Assembly: GCA_964395715.1 (NCBI GenBank)
Contig: CAYNAU010000006.1
Location: 62,001-126,000 of the forward strand
Reading direction: 5' to 3'
DNA length: 64,000 bases
DNA from: Porticoccus sp964395715
GTDB lineage: Bacteria; Pseudomonadota; Gammaproteobacteria; Pseudomonadales; Porticoccaceae
Part shown: piece after piece, positions 54,447 to 62,165 of the stretch
Numbering within the stretch: position 1 is the first letter of the stretch
Layout: each line of letters starts with the position of its first letter
Translations under genes and position numbers: made by a program
The notes under the pieces: generated by a model
What the model was told of the DNA's origin: nothing
The model's input: only the letters and a program-made list of their open reading frames with translations
Database searches by the model: none

Positions 54447-55583
54447 TTATTTCCGTTCCGGCAGCAACACCGCTTCGCCCACCAGTTTCTGCTCAATCTC
54501 CTCATGGGTCGCCTTGAGATTTGCCCAGCGCTCCGCCGTGGACGGGTGAGAACTGTTGTAGTGTTCGCGGATGCCGTCCGGGTGCTCAATGGCCATGCGC
54601 CGCCAGAAGGTGTTGACCACCGAGGTATCCACACCGGCATTGGCCAGGTAATACATGCCCACGTAATCCGCCTCGCGCTCAAAATCCTGGCTGTAGAGGC
54701 TGCCACCCAGGTTGCCGAACGTACCCTGGGTATTGACCCCGTAACCGGCGGCAATAATGTCGAAGATACTGCCCAACAGGTAGTTGCCGGTGCGCTTCTC
54801 AATATGCCCTTCGCTGTTATGGGCGAACTCATGGGCGATCACCGTCATCAACTCCTCGTCGGACTCGGCAAATCGATACATGCCCGCAGTGATGTAAACG
54901 GCCTTGCCATCCGCTGCGGCATTCAGGTCATCATCTTTTACCAGCACCACCGGGAAGGAGCAGGTGATTACGGGTACGATATCCAGTGACACCAACTGAT
55001 CGTCCCGTTCAACCTCCAGCACCAGATGCTGTTGCGACATCGGCATGGACACAGTCTCAAGGGACTTCACAAACACCTCAGAGGCGTTGGCTGCCGGTAT
55101 CGCCACTCCGTTGACCGAACGGACCACATCCATCTCCCGCAACCCGGCGTAGGCCGCCGGACTGCCGAAAATAACATGGGAAATCACAATCCCATCCTTG
55201 AGTCCGTATACCCCGGTTAAAAGGGTTCTGTCCTTCTTATCCAGCGTGGCCGTATCCTTCCACACCCAGCCCACCGACCGGATGTGGTCGTCGGGGCACA
55301 ATTTCAGCCCCGTCGTTCTCAACTGCCACGCCAGGTCCTGCAAGTACGCGTTGCGCTCCAGGTAAACCTTCTCTGCCTCAATGCGCTGCCATTGTTGCTC
55401 CTCCAGCACATCGCTCCCCGCTGGACGGGCTATCTCGGTGGTCGGGGCACAACCCACTGCGCCAATCAGAACCAGCATCGCCATCAACACAGTTCCTGCA
55501 TGCCGACAACACCGGGCACTTTCACCCGGCAAACCCGGAGAACCGAGTATTCGACTGACTGAAAACCAGCCCGACCGGAACAT
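54447..55583 (-). CDS. M48-family metalloprotease with PDZ domain, lipoprotein
   Basis: A 378-residue zinc protease. The N-terminus ends in a lipobox (IGAVGC, Cys45), so it is probably a lipoprotein. A PDZ-like domain (about residues 120-205, FGSPAAYAGLREMDVVRSVNG) precedes the M48 catalytic part with HEFAH at residues 251-255 and the third ligand in FEREADYVGMYYL. Members of this type act in periplasmic quality control. The signal region is long; a start closer to residue 30 may be the real one. It begins one base before the end of the GNAT gene's spacing (stop at 55585), so they form a pair. Confidence 0.82.
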   Translation of the reverse strand: MFRSGWFSVSRILGSPGLPGESARCCRHAGTVLMAMLVLIGAVGCAPTTEIARPAGSDVLEEQQWQRIEAEKVYLERNAYLQDLAWQLRTTGLKLCPDDHIRSVGWVWKDTATLDKKDRTLLTGVYGLKDGIVISHVIFGSPAAYAGLREMDVVRSVNGVAIPAANASEVFVKSLETVSMPMSQQHLVLEVERDDQLVSLDIVPVITCSFPVVLVKDDDLNAAADGKAVYITAGMYRFAESDEELMTVIAHEFAHNSEGHIEKRTGNYLLGSIFDIIAAGYGVNTQGTFGNLGGSLYSQDFEREADYVGMYYLANAGVDTSVVNTFWRRMAIEHPDGIREHYNSSHPSTAERWANLKATHEEIEQKLVGEAVLLPERK

Positions 55584-55584
55584 G

Positions 55585-56136
55585 TCAGATCACCGGCGGC
55601 TCGGCGAGGGAGAGATGCACCTCGACAGTATTGCCTTCCATGGAACGCCTTAGCGGCAGATTCATGTTGTAGAGCACATCCAGCATTTTGTAGTTTTCAC
55701 CGAGCACGGCGGCGCGGAACTCCCGGTACCCCGCTGCCCGGCCAATATCCACCAGATGACCCAGTAACAGTGAACCCACGCCTAGGCCGTGGTACTCGTC
55801 TTCCACCGCCAGGGTAATTTCTGCGGTTCTTACCGGCAGGTCATCACAGGAGAAATAACGCGTCACGCCCACCACCAGCTCCAGGTCCTCATCCACGGCT
55901 ACCAACGCCACATGGCGGTCAAAATCCGGCTCGGTGAAGTCTTTCAGCTCTTGTAGCGACAGGTCACTCTTGTAACGGAAGAAGCGGTAATAGGCAGATT
56001 CGGGACTCAGGCGGTGCAACCCCTCCTGCAGGGCATTCTTGTCCTGGGGATTAATGGCGCGTATCAGCAGCCCGCTGCCATTACGCAATTGATCGCGGGC
56101 AAAAAAGCTGCGCAGTGATTCCGGCGTCGCATCCAT
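55585..56136 (-). CDS. GNAT-family N-acetyltransferase
   Basis: A 183-residue GNAT protein. The acetyl-CoA binding motif A is visible as AVEDEYHGLGVGSLLLGHLV (Q/RxxGxG/A region as EYHGLGVG), preceded by the strands VALVAVDEDLELVVGVTRYF. A HRLSPESAYYRFF segment near the N-terminus resembles the GNAT domain fused in PatZ-type lysine acetyltransferases, here standing alone. The ATG (MDATPESL) with GGTGG upstream is used; a GTG four codons earlier is possible. It is upstream of the M48 gene with one base between. Confidence 0.82.
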   Translation of the reverse strand: MDATPESLRSFFARDQLRNGSGLLIRAINPQDKNALQEGLHRLSPESAYYRFFRYKSDLSLQELKDFTEPDFDRHVALVAVDEDLELVVGVTRYFSCDDLPVRTAEITLAVEDEYHGLGVGSLLLGHLVDIGRAAGYREFRAAVLGENYKMLDVLYNMNLPLRRSMEGNTVEVHLSLAEPPVI

Positions 56137-56264
56137 CTGGCAAGCCACCTAAACGGGTATGAACTGACCACCCGATATGCCGCCGAGGCAAGGCTTTCGC
56201 AACAGGGCAAACCGGCGACACAAACCAGTGCCACCTGTTAATGGCCAGTAACAAAAATGCAGTC

Positions 56265-56654
56265 TCATTCCTTGAGCATAGCCCCTCGCTCGACCAGTAG
56301 CGCTCTTAATACTGACCGGTGACAGCGTGATTCGTCCTCGCAATAGCAACCCACCGACATATTCGTGCTATGGGACAACCCCGCCAGCAAATCGAGCACC
56401 CGGCTTTGCTCCGGCTCGGCCATTTCCTTGCGAAACTTTTTCGCAAACGCCGACCATTCCTTATCACTGTTGACTGCCTGGCCCAGCTTCATCAGCTCCG
56501 GGGATGGCGAGAGATTCGGCAGCCAGACGTCGTACCAGTTGCCGGTGGAAAATTCGCTTTTCGCTACACCGCGGGGTGGTCGCCTCACGGTGCCGATACG
56601 CAGGCCTTCGTCTTTTGCCCGATCTGTACCGAGGCGCACAATACGAATCGTCAT
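56265..56654 (-). CDS. DUF488 (YeaO-like) protein
   Basis: A 129-residue DUF488-family protein with RIVRLGTDRAKDEGLRIGTVRRPPRGV near the N-terminus, YDVWLPNLSPSPEL, and the C-terminal VGCYCEDESRCHRSVL that is the family signature with its paired cysteines. Function unknown. Single gene, with about 130 bases of non-coding sequence on either side in which nothing was recognised. Confidence 0.85.
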   Translation of the reverse strand: MTIRIVRLGTDRAKDEGLRIGTVRRPPRGVAKSEFSTGNWYDVWLPNLSPSPELMKLGQAVNSDKEWSAFAKKFRKEMAEPEQSRVLDLLAGLSHSTNMSVGCYCEDESRCHRSVLRALLVERGAMLKE

Positions 56655-56807
56655 TTATCACTCCCGGGCTGATTCAACTATTCAATATCGCTCTCACTGA
56701 ATTAGAGAATAGACCAGCGATTGTCACAAGCAGCGACCGGGCAAGGCTTTGTGGCGGGAACCCCTTGCTGGCTTAGAGACAAGCCGCAGGGGTCATCAAC
56801 AAGATCG

Positions 56808-57284
56808 CTAAGCGCTGGCGCCCTCTTCCGGCTTGCCACTGCGAGACAGGCCATAAAGGGTCAGTAGCAGTGCCAGCAGGATGGTCACTCCACAGATCAT
56901 CAGGGTAGTGGTTACCAGGGGGTTGTCCACCCCGTGGGGCGGTGGGAATTTTTCACTGATGGTGGGCATCAGTTTGGATGACTCGCCAATAAAGGCCGCC
57001 AGCACCCCCGCCCCGCCGTTGGTCCAGGTGCCGACCTGCAACAAGGCAAACCACAGTTTCAGTGCCACTGCACCGAGGCGCATTTCATTCAGCAGCAGTC
57101 CCAGCACAACCATCAGCACACCGTTGGCGGTGAATTCAATGTGGGCCATAACAATACCGCGAAACCACTCCACCGCAGTGGGAGGTATAAAACCGACCAC
57201 ACAGCCGACGGTAATTTGCAGTACACCCAGAATCAGGGTCCAGCGACGCAATGTGGCTTTCAGGTTGTCATTGTGGGTGCTCAT
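56808..57284 (-). CDS. Four-helix membrane protein resembling hydroxylaminobenzene mutase / styrene oxide isomerase
   Basis: A 158-residue integral membrane protein with four hydrophobic helices (about residues 14-34, 46-66, 72-100, 123-145). His48 and Asn54 in HIEFTANGVLMVVLG have the H-X5-NG spacing that I recall for hydroxylaminobenzene mutase and styrene oxide isomerase, heme-associated membrane isomerases. The second-pair region LQVGTWTNGGAGVLAAFIGES fits too. The similarity is from memory of the families, not a search. There is no aromatic-catabolism neighbour, so a substrate cannot be proposed. Confidence 0.5.
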   Translation of the reverse strand: MSTHNDNLKATLRRWTLILGVLQITVGCVVGFIPPTAVEWFRGIVMAHIEFTANGVLMVVLGLLLNEMRLGAVALKLWFALLQVGTWTNGGAGVLAAFIGESSKLMPTISEKFPPPHGVDNPLVTTTLMICGVTILLALLLTLYGLSRSGKPEEGASA

Positions 57285-57479
57285 AGCATGTTGGACTCTC
57301 TGAAAAATGGCTCACGCCAAGATAAACTTTCACATGGTTCCAATATATAAGCTATCCCGGTAAATGCCCATTTTGATGCGAATAAACTGACTGACAACAT
57401 CCCCCGGACAAACCCCTTTCTGCATCAGGAAAATCGGGTGACAGGTAAGAATTAAGAAGGGTTGAACAGGTTGTGCCGG

Positions 57480-58268
57480 TTACATGGCGGAGATCGCCAA
57501 TTTCACCGGTTGCTGGCGATAGAACTGGCACAGCAGGCGATACACCTCGGGCATATCTTCCTTCATGTTCTCCGGTGCTTCGAAAAACGCCTCGCTGCAC
57601 ACCGCAAAGAATTCTGCCGGGCTGGTCAGAGCATACTCATCGAGGGGCAGCGAGCGGTGGTGTCGCCAGTCATTCTGCAGGCGATCCCAGGCAGCGGTAA
57701 AAATATCGTGCCATTCGCCAGAGCGCATATCCGGGTGCATCGGCGGCGCACCGTTGGCTCCGTCGCGCAGCATATCCAGCTTGTGGGCCAACTCGTGAAT
57801 CACCACGTTGCTGGGCGTGCCGTGGCGCTGATAGGCGCCGGTTTCACAAATATCCTGCCAGGACAAAATCACCGGCCCCCGGTACCAGGCTTCACCGCTC
57901 AGCCCCGGCCCCCGGGAATGCTCTACGCCATCCTCGGTGCGGTAGGGTCGGTTTGGCACAAAGGCATCCTCGTAGAGAATCACCGTCTTCCAGCGGTCAT
58001 ACCAGTCGAGGCCGAGGTGCAGAATGGGGACACAGGCCATGGTCGCCAGCTTCAGACACATGGCGTCGGTAAATTGAAAGCCGCTGCCGGACACAAACGT
58101 TTTGCGCACCAGAAAGCGGAAGGTCATATCGCGGAGAGCATCACGCTCGCCACCCTGGTATCGGTGCATCACTGGCCAGTCGGCAATGGCGGATTCCCAC
58201 TGCACGGTGGTAAAACCCATTTTCTTAACGCGGCTGTTTTCCAGCCAGTTACGGAGTCGGTTAAACAT
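57480..58268 (-). CDS. mtfA: Zinc-dependent peptidase MtfA
   Basis: A 262-residue MtfA-family peptidase. The catalytic HELAH is at residues 158-162 (VVIHELAHKLDML), with the third ligand glutamate in SPAEFFAVCSEAFFE. In E. coli MtfA binds the glucose regulator Mlc (DgsA). The segment WKTVILYEDAFVPN and RGPVILSWQDI are typical. It stands alone at the edge of the AT-rich insert; about 100 bases separate it from the next gene. Confidence 0.92.
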   Translation of the reverse strand: MFNRLRNWLENSRVKKMGFTTVQWESAIADWPVMHRYQGGERDALRDMTFRFLVRKTFVSGSGFQFTDAMCLKLATMACVPILHLGLDWYDRWKTVILYEDAFVPNRPYRTEDGVEHSRGPGLSGEAWYRGPVILSWQDICETGAYQRHGTPSNVVIHELAHKLDMLRDGANGAPPMHPDMRSGEWHDIFTAAWDRLQNDWRHHRSLPLDEYALTSPAEFFAVCSEAFFEAPENMKEDMPEVYRLLCQFYRQQPVKLAISAM

Positions 58269-58369
58269 GTTTTATGCACCAGACCCAACAACAAAATGTC
58301 TTAGGCGATTTAGAATTCAATAGATTTACTCTTACCCCAAAGATCTTGAATTAAAGCTGATTACTTTAG

Positions 58370-58792
58370 TTAACCCCAGCCTTTCTTATCATCAATAAAA
58401 GGCCCCTCCGGAAGTTTTTTTCCGCACCATGGGCAGAAACTAAAAAATTCAAAGCCCAGCTTTCTTTCTGGTTGGTGGACCATCCAAAGGTTCTCCCCTA
58501 TCGCATGTCTAACCTTCATATGAATGTCTTCTTCCTTGGGTTCCTCAACTGCTACATACATAACTGGACAGCAGTATTGATTAAGACGGCTATATCTTTT
58601 GTATACAGATTTTGGAAGCGACTCTTTCAACCACTTAAGACAAGATTCACAGCCCTGTACATGCTTCACACTTTCCCTGTCGATTTGATTGCCATGGTTA
58701 GGAAATCCATCTTCCCCAAACAGGATCAAAGCCAATAGAGTTGGGTCTCTTTTTTTACAGATGACCTTTCGTGATTCTTCACAATCAGGCAT
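58370..58792 (-). CDS. Hypothetical protein with two zinc-binding motifs
   Basis: A 140-residue protein I do not recognise. It has H44-X3-C48-X2-C51 (KHVQGCESC), the spacing seen in anti-sigma-factor zinc domains, then Cys74-Cys75, and a C-terminal zinc ribbon FCPWCGKKLP (Cys120, Cys123). There is no signal peptide or membrane helix. Its DNA is markedly AT-rich compared with the flanking genes, so it may be acquired. It lies in the same orientation as the next gene to its right, about 140 bases away. Confidence 0.65.
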   Translation of the reverse strand: MPDCEESRKVICKKRDPTLLALILFGEDGFPNHGNQIDRESVKHVQGCESCLKWLKESLPKSVYKRYSRLNQYCCPVMYVAVEEPKEEDIHMKVRHAIGENLWMVHQPERKLGFEFFSFCPWCGKKLPEGPFIDDKKGWG

Positions 58793-58933
58793 TTTTTAAT
58801 CATCCCTAATCTAGATTTTTATTCTGTCCAAAAACATACAAACCAAAAACAAGAAGCCAGCTATAAGAACTTGTATATCAATACCTTAAAGAAGGAAGCT
58901 AGTGAGGTTTAGGATAATTAACACGAAGTAAGA

Positions 58934-59449
58934 CTACACTTCTGACATTTGGATGCTGTTATAGAGATCTCGCCCTTCTTGAGATAGCCCCCAATTGGTT
59001 TTTGTGGTCCCCACTGTTTTCACTACAAGCTCATTCAGTGATAGCCAACGCATCACAGCTCTTACACTCCGAACCCCTAACCCACTCTCTTGAGCAATGC
59101 CATCAATTGTGCGCCATGTATATTTTGAGTTCCCTAAAGCATTCAGCACAGCACGAGTTGGATCGTCGAGGCCATAAGCGCTAACCGTCAAACCAGATTG
59201 AACCTTATCCTCCCCACTCTCTGGCTCTGCTTCTTTTGCGATCATTGCCCCTACTTGTTTTTCGAGCATCTCAGCTTCGAAGCCCGCGCCTCTAAAACGC
59301 TTTATCTTCTCAATGTTTGTAAAAGCCAATGCAAGTGCGGAGGCCAAGATACAAAAACCCATTTCAGTAGGCTTATTTAAAATACCAAAGACAAATGACC
59401 CGGCAAGAAGAAAGATAAAAGCAAAGGCTTGGGCAACTTGATTTATCAT
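58934..59449 (-). CDS. Membrane-anchored protein with C-terminal winged helix (hypothetical)
   Basis: A 171-residue protein not assigned to a named family. Two N-terminal membrane helices (about residues 5-24 and 29-45) are followed by a charged linker and a C-terminal region (about 93-163) that reads as a winged-helix DNA-binding fold: DDPTRAVLNALG, RTIDGIAQESGLGVRSVRAVMRWLSL, then a wing and ELVVKT. The ATG (MINQVAQAF) has GAAGGAG upstream. AT-rich like its neighbour, so possibly acquired together. Confidence 0.68.
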   Translation of the reverse strand: MINQVAQAFAFIFLLAGSFVFGILNKPTEMGFCILASALALAFTNIEKIKRFRGAGFEAEMLEKQVGAMIAKEAEPESGEDKVQSGLTVSAYGLDDPTRAVLNALGNSKYTWRTIDGIAQESGLGVRSVRAVMRWLSLNELVVKTVGTTKTNWGLSQEGRDLYNSIQMSEV

Positions 59450-59611
59450 GGGCAAACTCCTTCTCGCACATAAGATTTTATTGCAGAAAAGATTTTTTGT
59501 TTTTCAAAAACAGACTATCAACTACTTGCACATTAGAGAACCACCATACTCAAATAAAAAACCAACCGACGAATTCCATTTTCCCAAGGCATAGCTCAAA
59601 GTTTCACTCAG

Positions 59612-60493
59612 TTACAACCCCCGCTGCCACTCCTCCCTCAGGGGAATTACACCGGGCTGGTGAATGGCAGTGCGCACCTGCTCTAATAACTGATCTTTAT
59701 CGCGATTGAGGGTGCCTTTAAGAATCAAGTAGTTGGAGGCGTGGTCGCTGCGGAACACCGAGCGCTCCAGTTCCAGGGTATCCAGCAGAATTTCCATTTC
59801 CCCAAACAGTTGCCGTTGAGTCAGCGGTTGGTAGTCACCACCAAAGCCTTGCTGAAAACGCTCTTCGCCCATGGGGAAGCTAACCACCAGGGTGGAGAGA
59901 AATTCTGGCTGGGATTCATTCATTAACTTCGCTGAATTTATCGCATGCTGTTCGGAATATTGCTGGCCACCGAGGCCATTGAGAATCATCACCGAACTTT
60001 TCATGCCCGCCTGTTTGATCTTGTGCAGGGCATCCAGTGACGAGGCGTAGGTTTCGCCCTTGGCGACCTTATCCAGCACCAGATCGTCACCGGATTCACA
60101 GCCCACGTACATCAGGCTGAGGCCGAGCCGTTGCAGCTCCGCCAGCTCTTCAATCGATTTATTTTTCAGGTTGCGGGGCAGGCAGTAGGAGGAAATTCGC
60201 TGCACGTCTGGCAGGTACTGGTGAATGGCCAGCAGGATTTCCTTGAGGCGGCGGAAGGACAATGTCATGGCATCCCCATCCGCCAGGAACACCCGGCGCA
60301 CCGGGTAGCCGCTGGCAGCTACCTGTTGCAGTTCACTGTCGATATCGGCTTGAGGTTTGACGCTGAATTTCTTCTGCGGCGCGGTATACATCTCGCAGAA
60401 GGTGCAACGGTTCCAAGAACAGCCGTTGGTGACCTGGAGAATCAGCGAGCGGGCCTCGCTGGGAGGGCGGAACAAAGGTTCAATGTAATCCAT
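59612..60493 (-). CDS. Radical SAM protein with CX4CX2C motif
   Basis: A 293-residue radical SAM protein. The cluster motif NGCSWNRCTFCEMY has Cys25, Cys30 and Cys33, that is CX4CX2C rather than the classic CX3CX2C; this spacing occurs in a subset of radical SAM proteins of unknown function, so it is probably not an error. The core VFLADGDAMTLSFRRL and YVGCESGDDLVLDKV are typical. The ATG (MDYIEPLFRP) with AGGA upstream is used; a GTG two codons earlier is possible. Substrate unknown. Confidence 0.85.
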   Translation of the reverse strand: MDYIEPLFRPPSEARSLILQVTNGCSWNRCTFCEMYTAPQKKFSVKPQADIDSELQQVAASGYPVRRVFLADGDAMTLSFRRLKEILLAIHQYLPDVQRISSYCLPRNLKNKSIEELAELQRLGLSLMYVGCESGDDLVLDKVAKGETYASSLDALHKIKQAGMKSSVMILNGLGGQQYSEQHAINSAKLMNESQPEFLSTLVVSFPMGEERFQQGFGGDYQPLTQRQLFGEMEILLDTLELERSVFRSDHASNYLILKGTLNRDKDQLLEQVRTAIHQPGVIPLREEWQRGL

Positions 60494-60552
60494 TCTCACA
60501 TCCTACCCTTGTTGCGGGAAAGTTAGAGTCCTTTATAAGCTCAGATATGAAC

Positions 60553-60698
60553 CTAGAAGTTGTTTCATAGCGTCACGAGCGAAGGTGATACAAGGCAAAA
60601 ATGGCCGAAAAAGCGGAGTTTACATTGAGTAAATGAGCAATTTGAGGCCATTTTTAACACGGTATCACCGAGCCCAGTAGTTATGAAATAGCTTCTAG
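60553..60698. repeat. 146-bp inverted-repeat element (MITE/REP-like)
   Basis: The segment begins and ends with CTAGAAG / CTTCTAG and reads as a long imperfect palindrome: arms share CTAGAAG, TTTCATA, GGTGATAC and AAAAATGGCC in mirror order, with a central loop containing TTTACATTGAGTAAA. It carries no gene. The right CTAG supplies the TAG stop codon of cysS. I recall similar elements between genes of marine gammaproteobacteria, but no second copy was noticed in this window. Confidence 0.8.
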
Positions 60699-62092
60699 TC
60701 CCGGCGCCAGGTTGTGCCTTCTCTTGAATCTTCCAGTACGACGCCTTGAGCCAATAATTCTTCGCGAATCTGGTCGGCGCGGGCGAAGTCGCGGTTTTTC
60801 TTGGCGTCGGCGCGCTCAACGATCAGCGCTTCAATCTGCTCGGCATCGAGGTCACCTTCGCCCCCACCTTGAAGGAAGGCTTCGGGGTCGGCATCGAGAA
60901 TACCAAAGATACCCGCCATGGTTTTCAGTTCAGCCACCAGTTGGCGCGCCCGTGCCTCGTCAGTCTTGGCCTGGGTGTTGATATCCCTGACCAGGTCGTA
61001 CATGGCCGCCAGCGCCTCGCGGGTATTGAAGTCGTCGTCCATGGCGGTCACAAAGCGCTGATAGTAGTCACTACTTTTCAATGCTTCCAGCGCAACGGGC
61101 TGCACATCGGCAAAGGGGCGCAGTGCGGTGTAGAAACGCTCCAGGCCGCCCTTGGCCTCAATCAGGTTTTCTTCCGAATAGTTGATGGGGCTGCGGTAGT
61201 GGCTGGACAGCAGGAAGTAACGCACTACTTCCGGGTGATATTTTTTCAGCACTTCGCGGATGGTAAAAAAGTTGCCCAGGGACTTGGACATTTTCTCGTC
61301 GTCCACACGCACGGCACCGGCATGCATCCAGTAATTGACGTACTGTTTGCCAGTGGCGGCCTCGCTCTGGGCGATTTCGTTTTCGTGGTGGGGGAATGGC
61401 AGGTCCGGGCCACCGCCGTGGATATCGAAGGTTTCCCCCAGACAGCAGATGGACATGGCGGAACATTCAATGTGCCAGCCGGGACGACCGGGTCCCCACG
61501 GGGAATCCCAGCTTACTTCACCGGGCTTGGCGCTTTTCCACAGGGCAAAATCCCGCGGGTCTTCCTTGATATCGCCCACCTCAACCCGGGCACCGGCCAG
61601 CAGGTCTTCGGGGTTCTTGTTGCTCAGTTTGCCGTATTCGGGGAAGCGACTGATGCGGTAGTAGACGTCACCGTTATCGGCCACGTAGGCGTAGTGGTTA
61701 TCTACCAGGATCTGCACTATGTCGAGGATGTCGTCCATATGGCCGGTGGCGCGCGGCTCGATATCCGGACGCAGCACACCAAGGGCATCTTCGTCTTCAT
61801 GCATGGCATCGATCATGCGATCGGTGAGATCGGTAAACGACTCGCCATTTTCAATGGCGCGGTTGAGGATTTTGTCGTCCACATCGGTAATGTTGCGCAC
61901 GTAGGTGACATCCCAACCCTGGGAGCGCAGGTAACGGGTGATGACATCAAACGACACCATGACCCGCGCGTGGCCGATATGACAGTAGTCGTAGACGGTA
62001 ATGCCACACACGTACATGCGGATTTTTCCGGCCTCGATGGGTTTGTAGACCTCTTTCTGCCGCGTCAGGGTGTTATACAGTGTCAGTGCCAT
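60695..62092 (-). CDS. cysS: Cysteinyl-tRNA synthetase CysS
   Basis: A 465-residue class I aminoacyl-tRNA synthetase. The N-terminal zinc Cys is in YVCGITVYDYCHIGHAR (which also holds the HIGH motif), and the second signature is KMSKSLGN. The zinc-site HIECSAMS and HGGGPDLPFPHHENE are intact. The ATG (MALTLYNTLTRQ) is used; the frame continues upstream without family similarity. The stop codon is formed by the terminal CTAG of the inverted-repeat element, yet the C-terminus (GTTWRRD) is at the expected place. It lies 73 bases after glnS on the same strand. Confidence 0.96.
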   Translation of the reverse strand: MALTLYNTLTRQKEVYKPIEAGKIRMYVCGITVYDYCHIGHARVMVSFDVITRYLRSQGWDVTYVRNITDVDDKILNRAIENGESFTDLTDRMIDAMHEDEDALGVLRPDIEPRATGHMDDILDIVQILVDNHYAYVADNGDVYYRISRFPEYGKLSNKNPEDLLAGARVEVGDIKEDPRDFALWKSAKPGEVSWDSPWGPGRPGWHIECSAMSICCLGETFDIHGGGPDLPFPHHENEIAQSEAATGKQYVNYWMHAGAVRVDDEKMSKSLGNFFTIREVLKKYHPEVVRYFLLSSHYRSPINYSEENLIEAKGGLERFYTALRPFADVQPVALEALKSSDYYQRFVTAMDDDFNTREALAAMYDLVRDINTQAKTDEARARQLVAELKTMAGIFGILDADPEAFLQGGGEGDLDAEQIEALIVERADAKKNRDFARADQIREELLAQGVVLEDSREGTTWRRD

Positions 62093-62165
62093 GGTACTCA
62101 GTTCTTTCGGTTTGTCGGGCCGCAGTGCCGCCCGGTGTGAATTCAGTAAGGTTTGGAATAGTCGC

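Noticed and set aside
60869..62140. A 423-codon open frame on the plus strand opposite cysS
   Set aside because: It is the mirror frame of a strongly conserved synthetase gene, with low-complexity composition and no family features.
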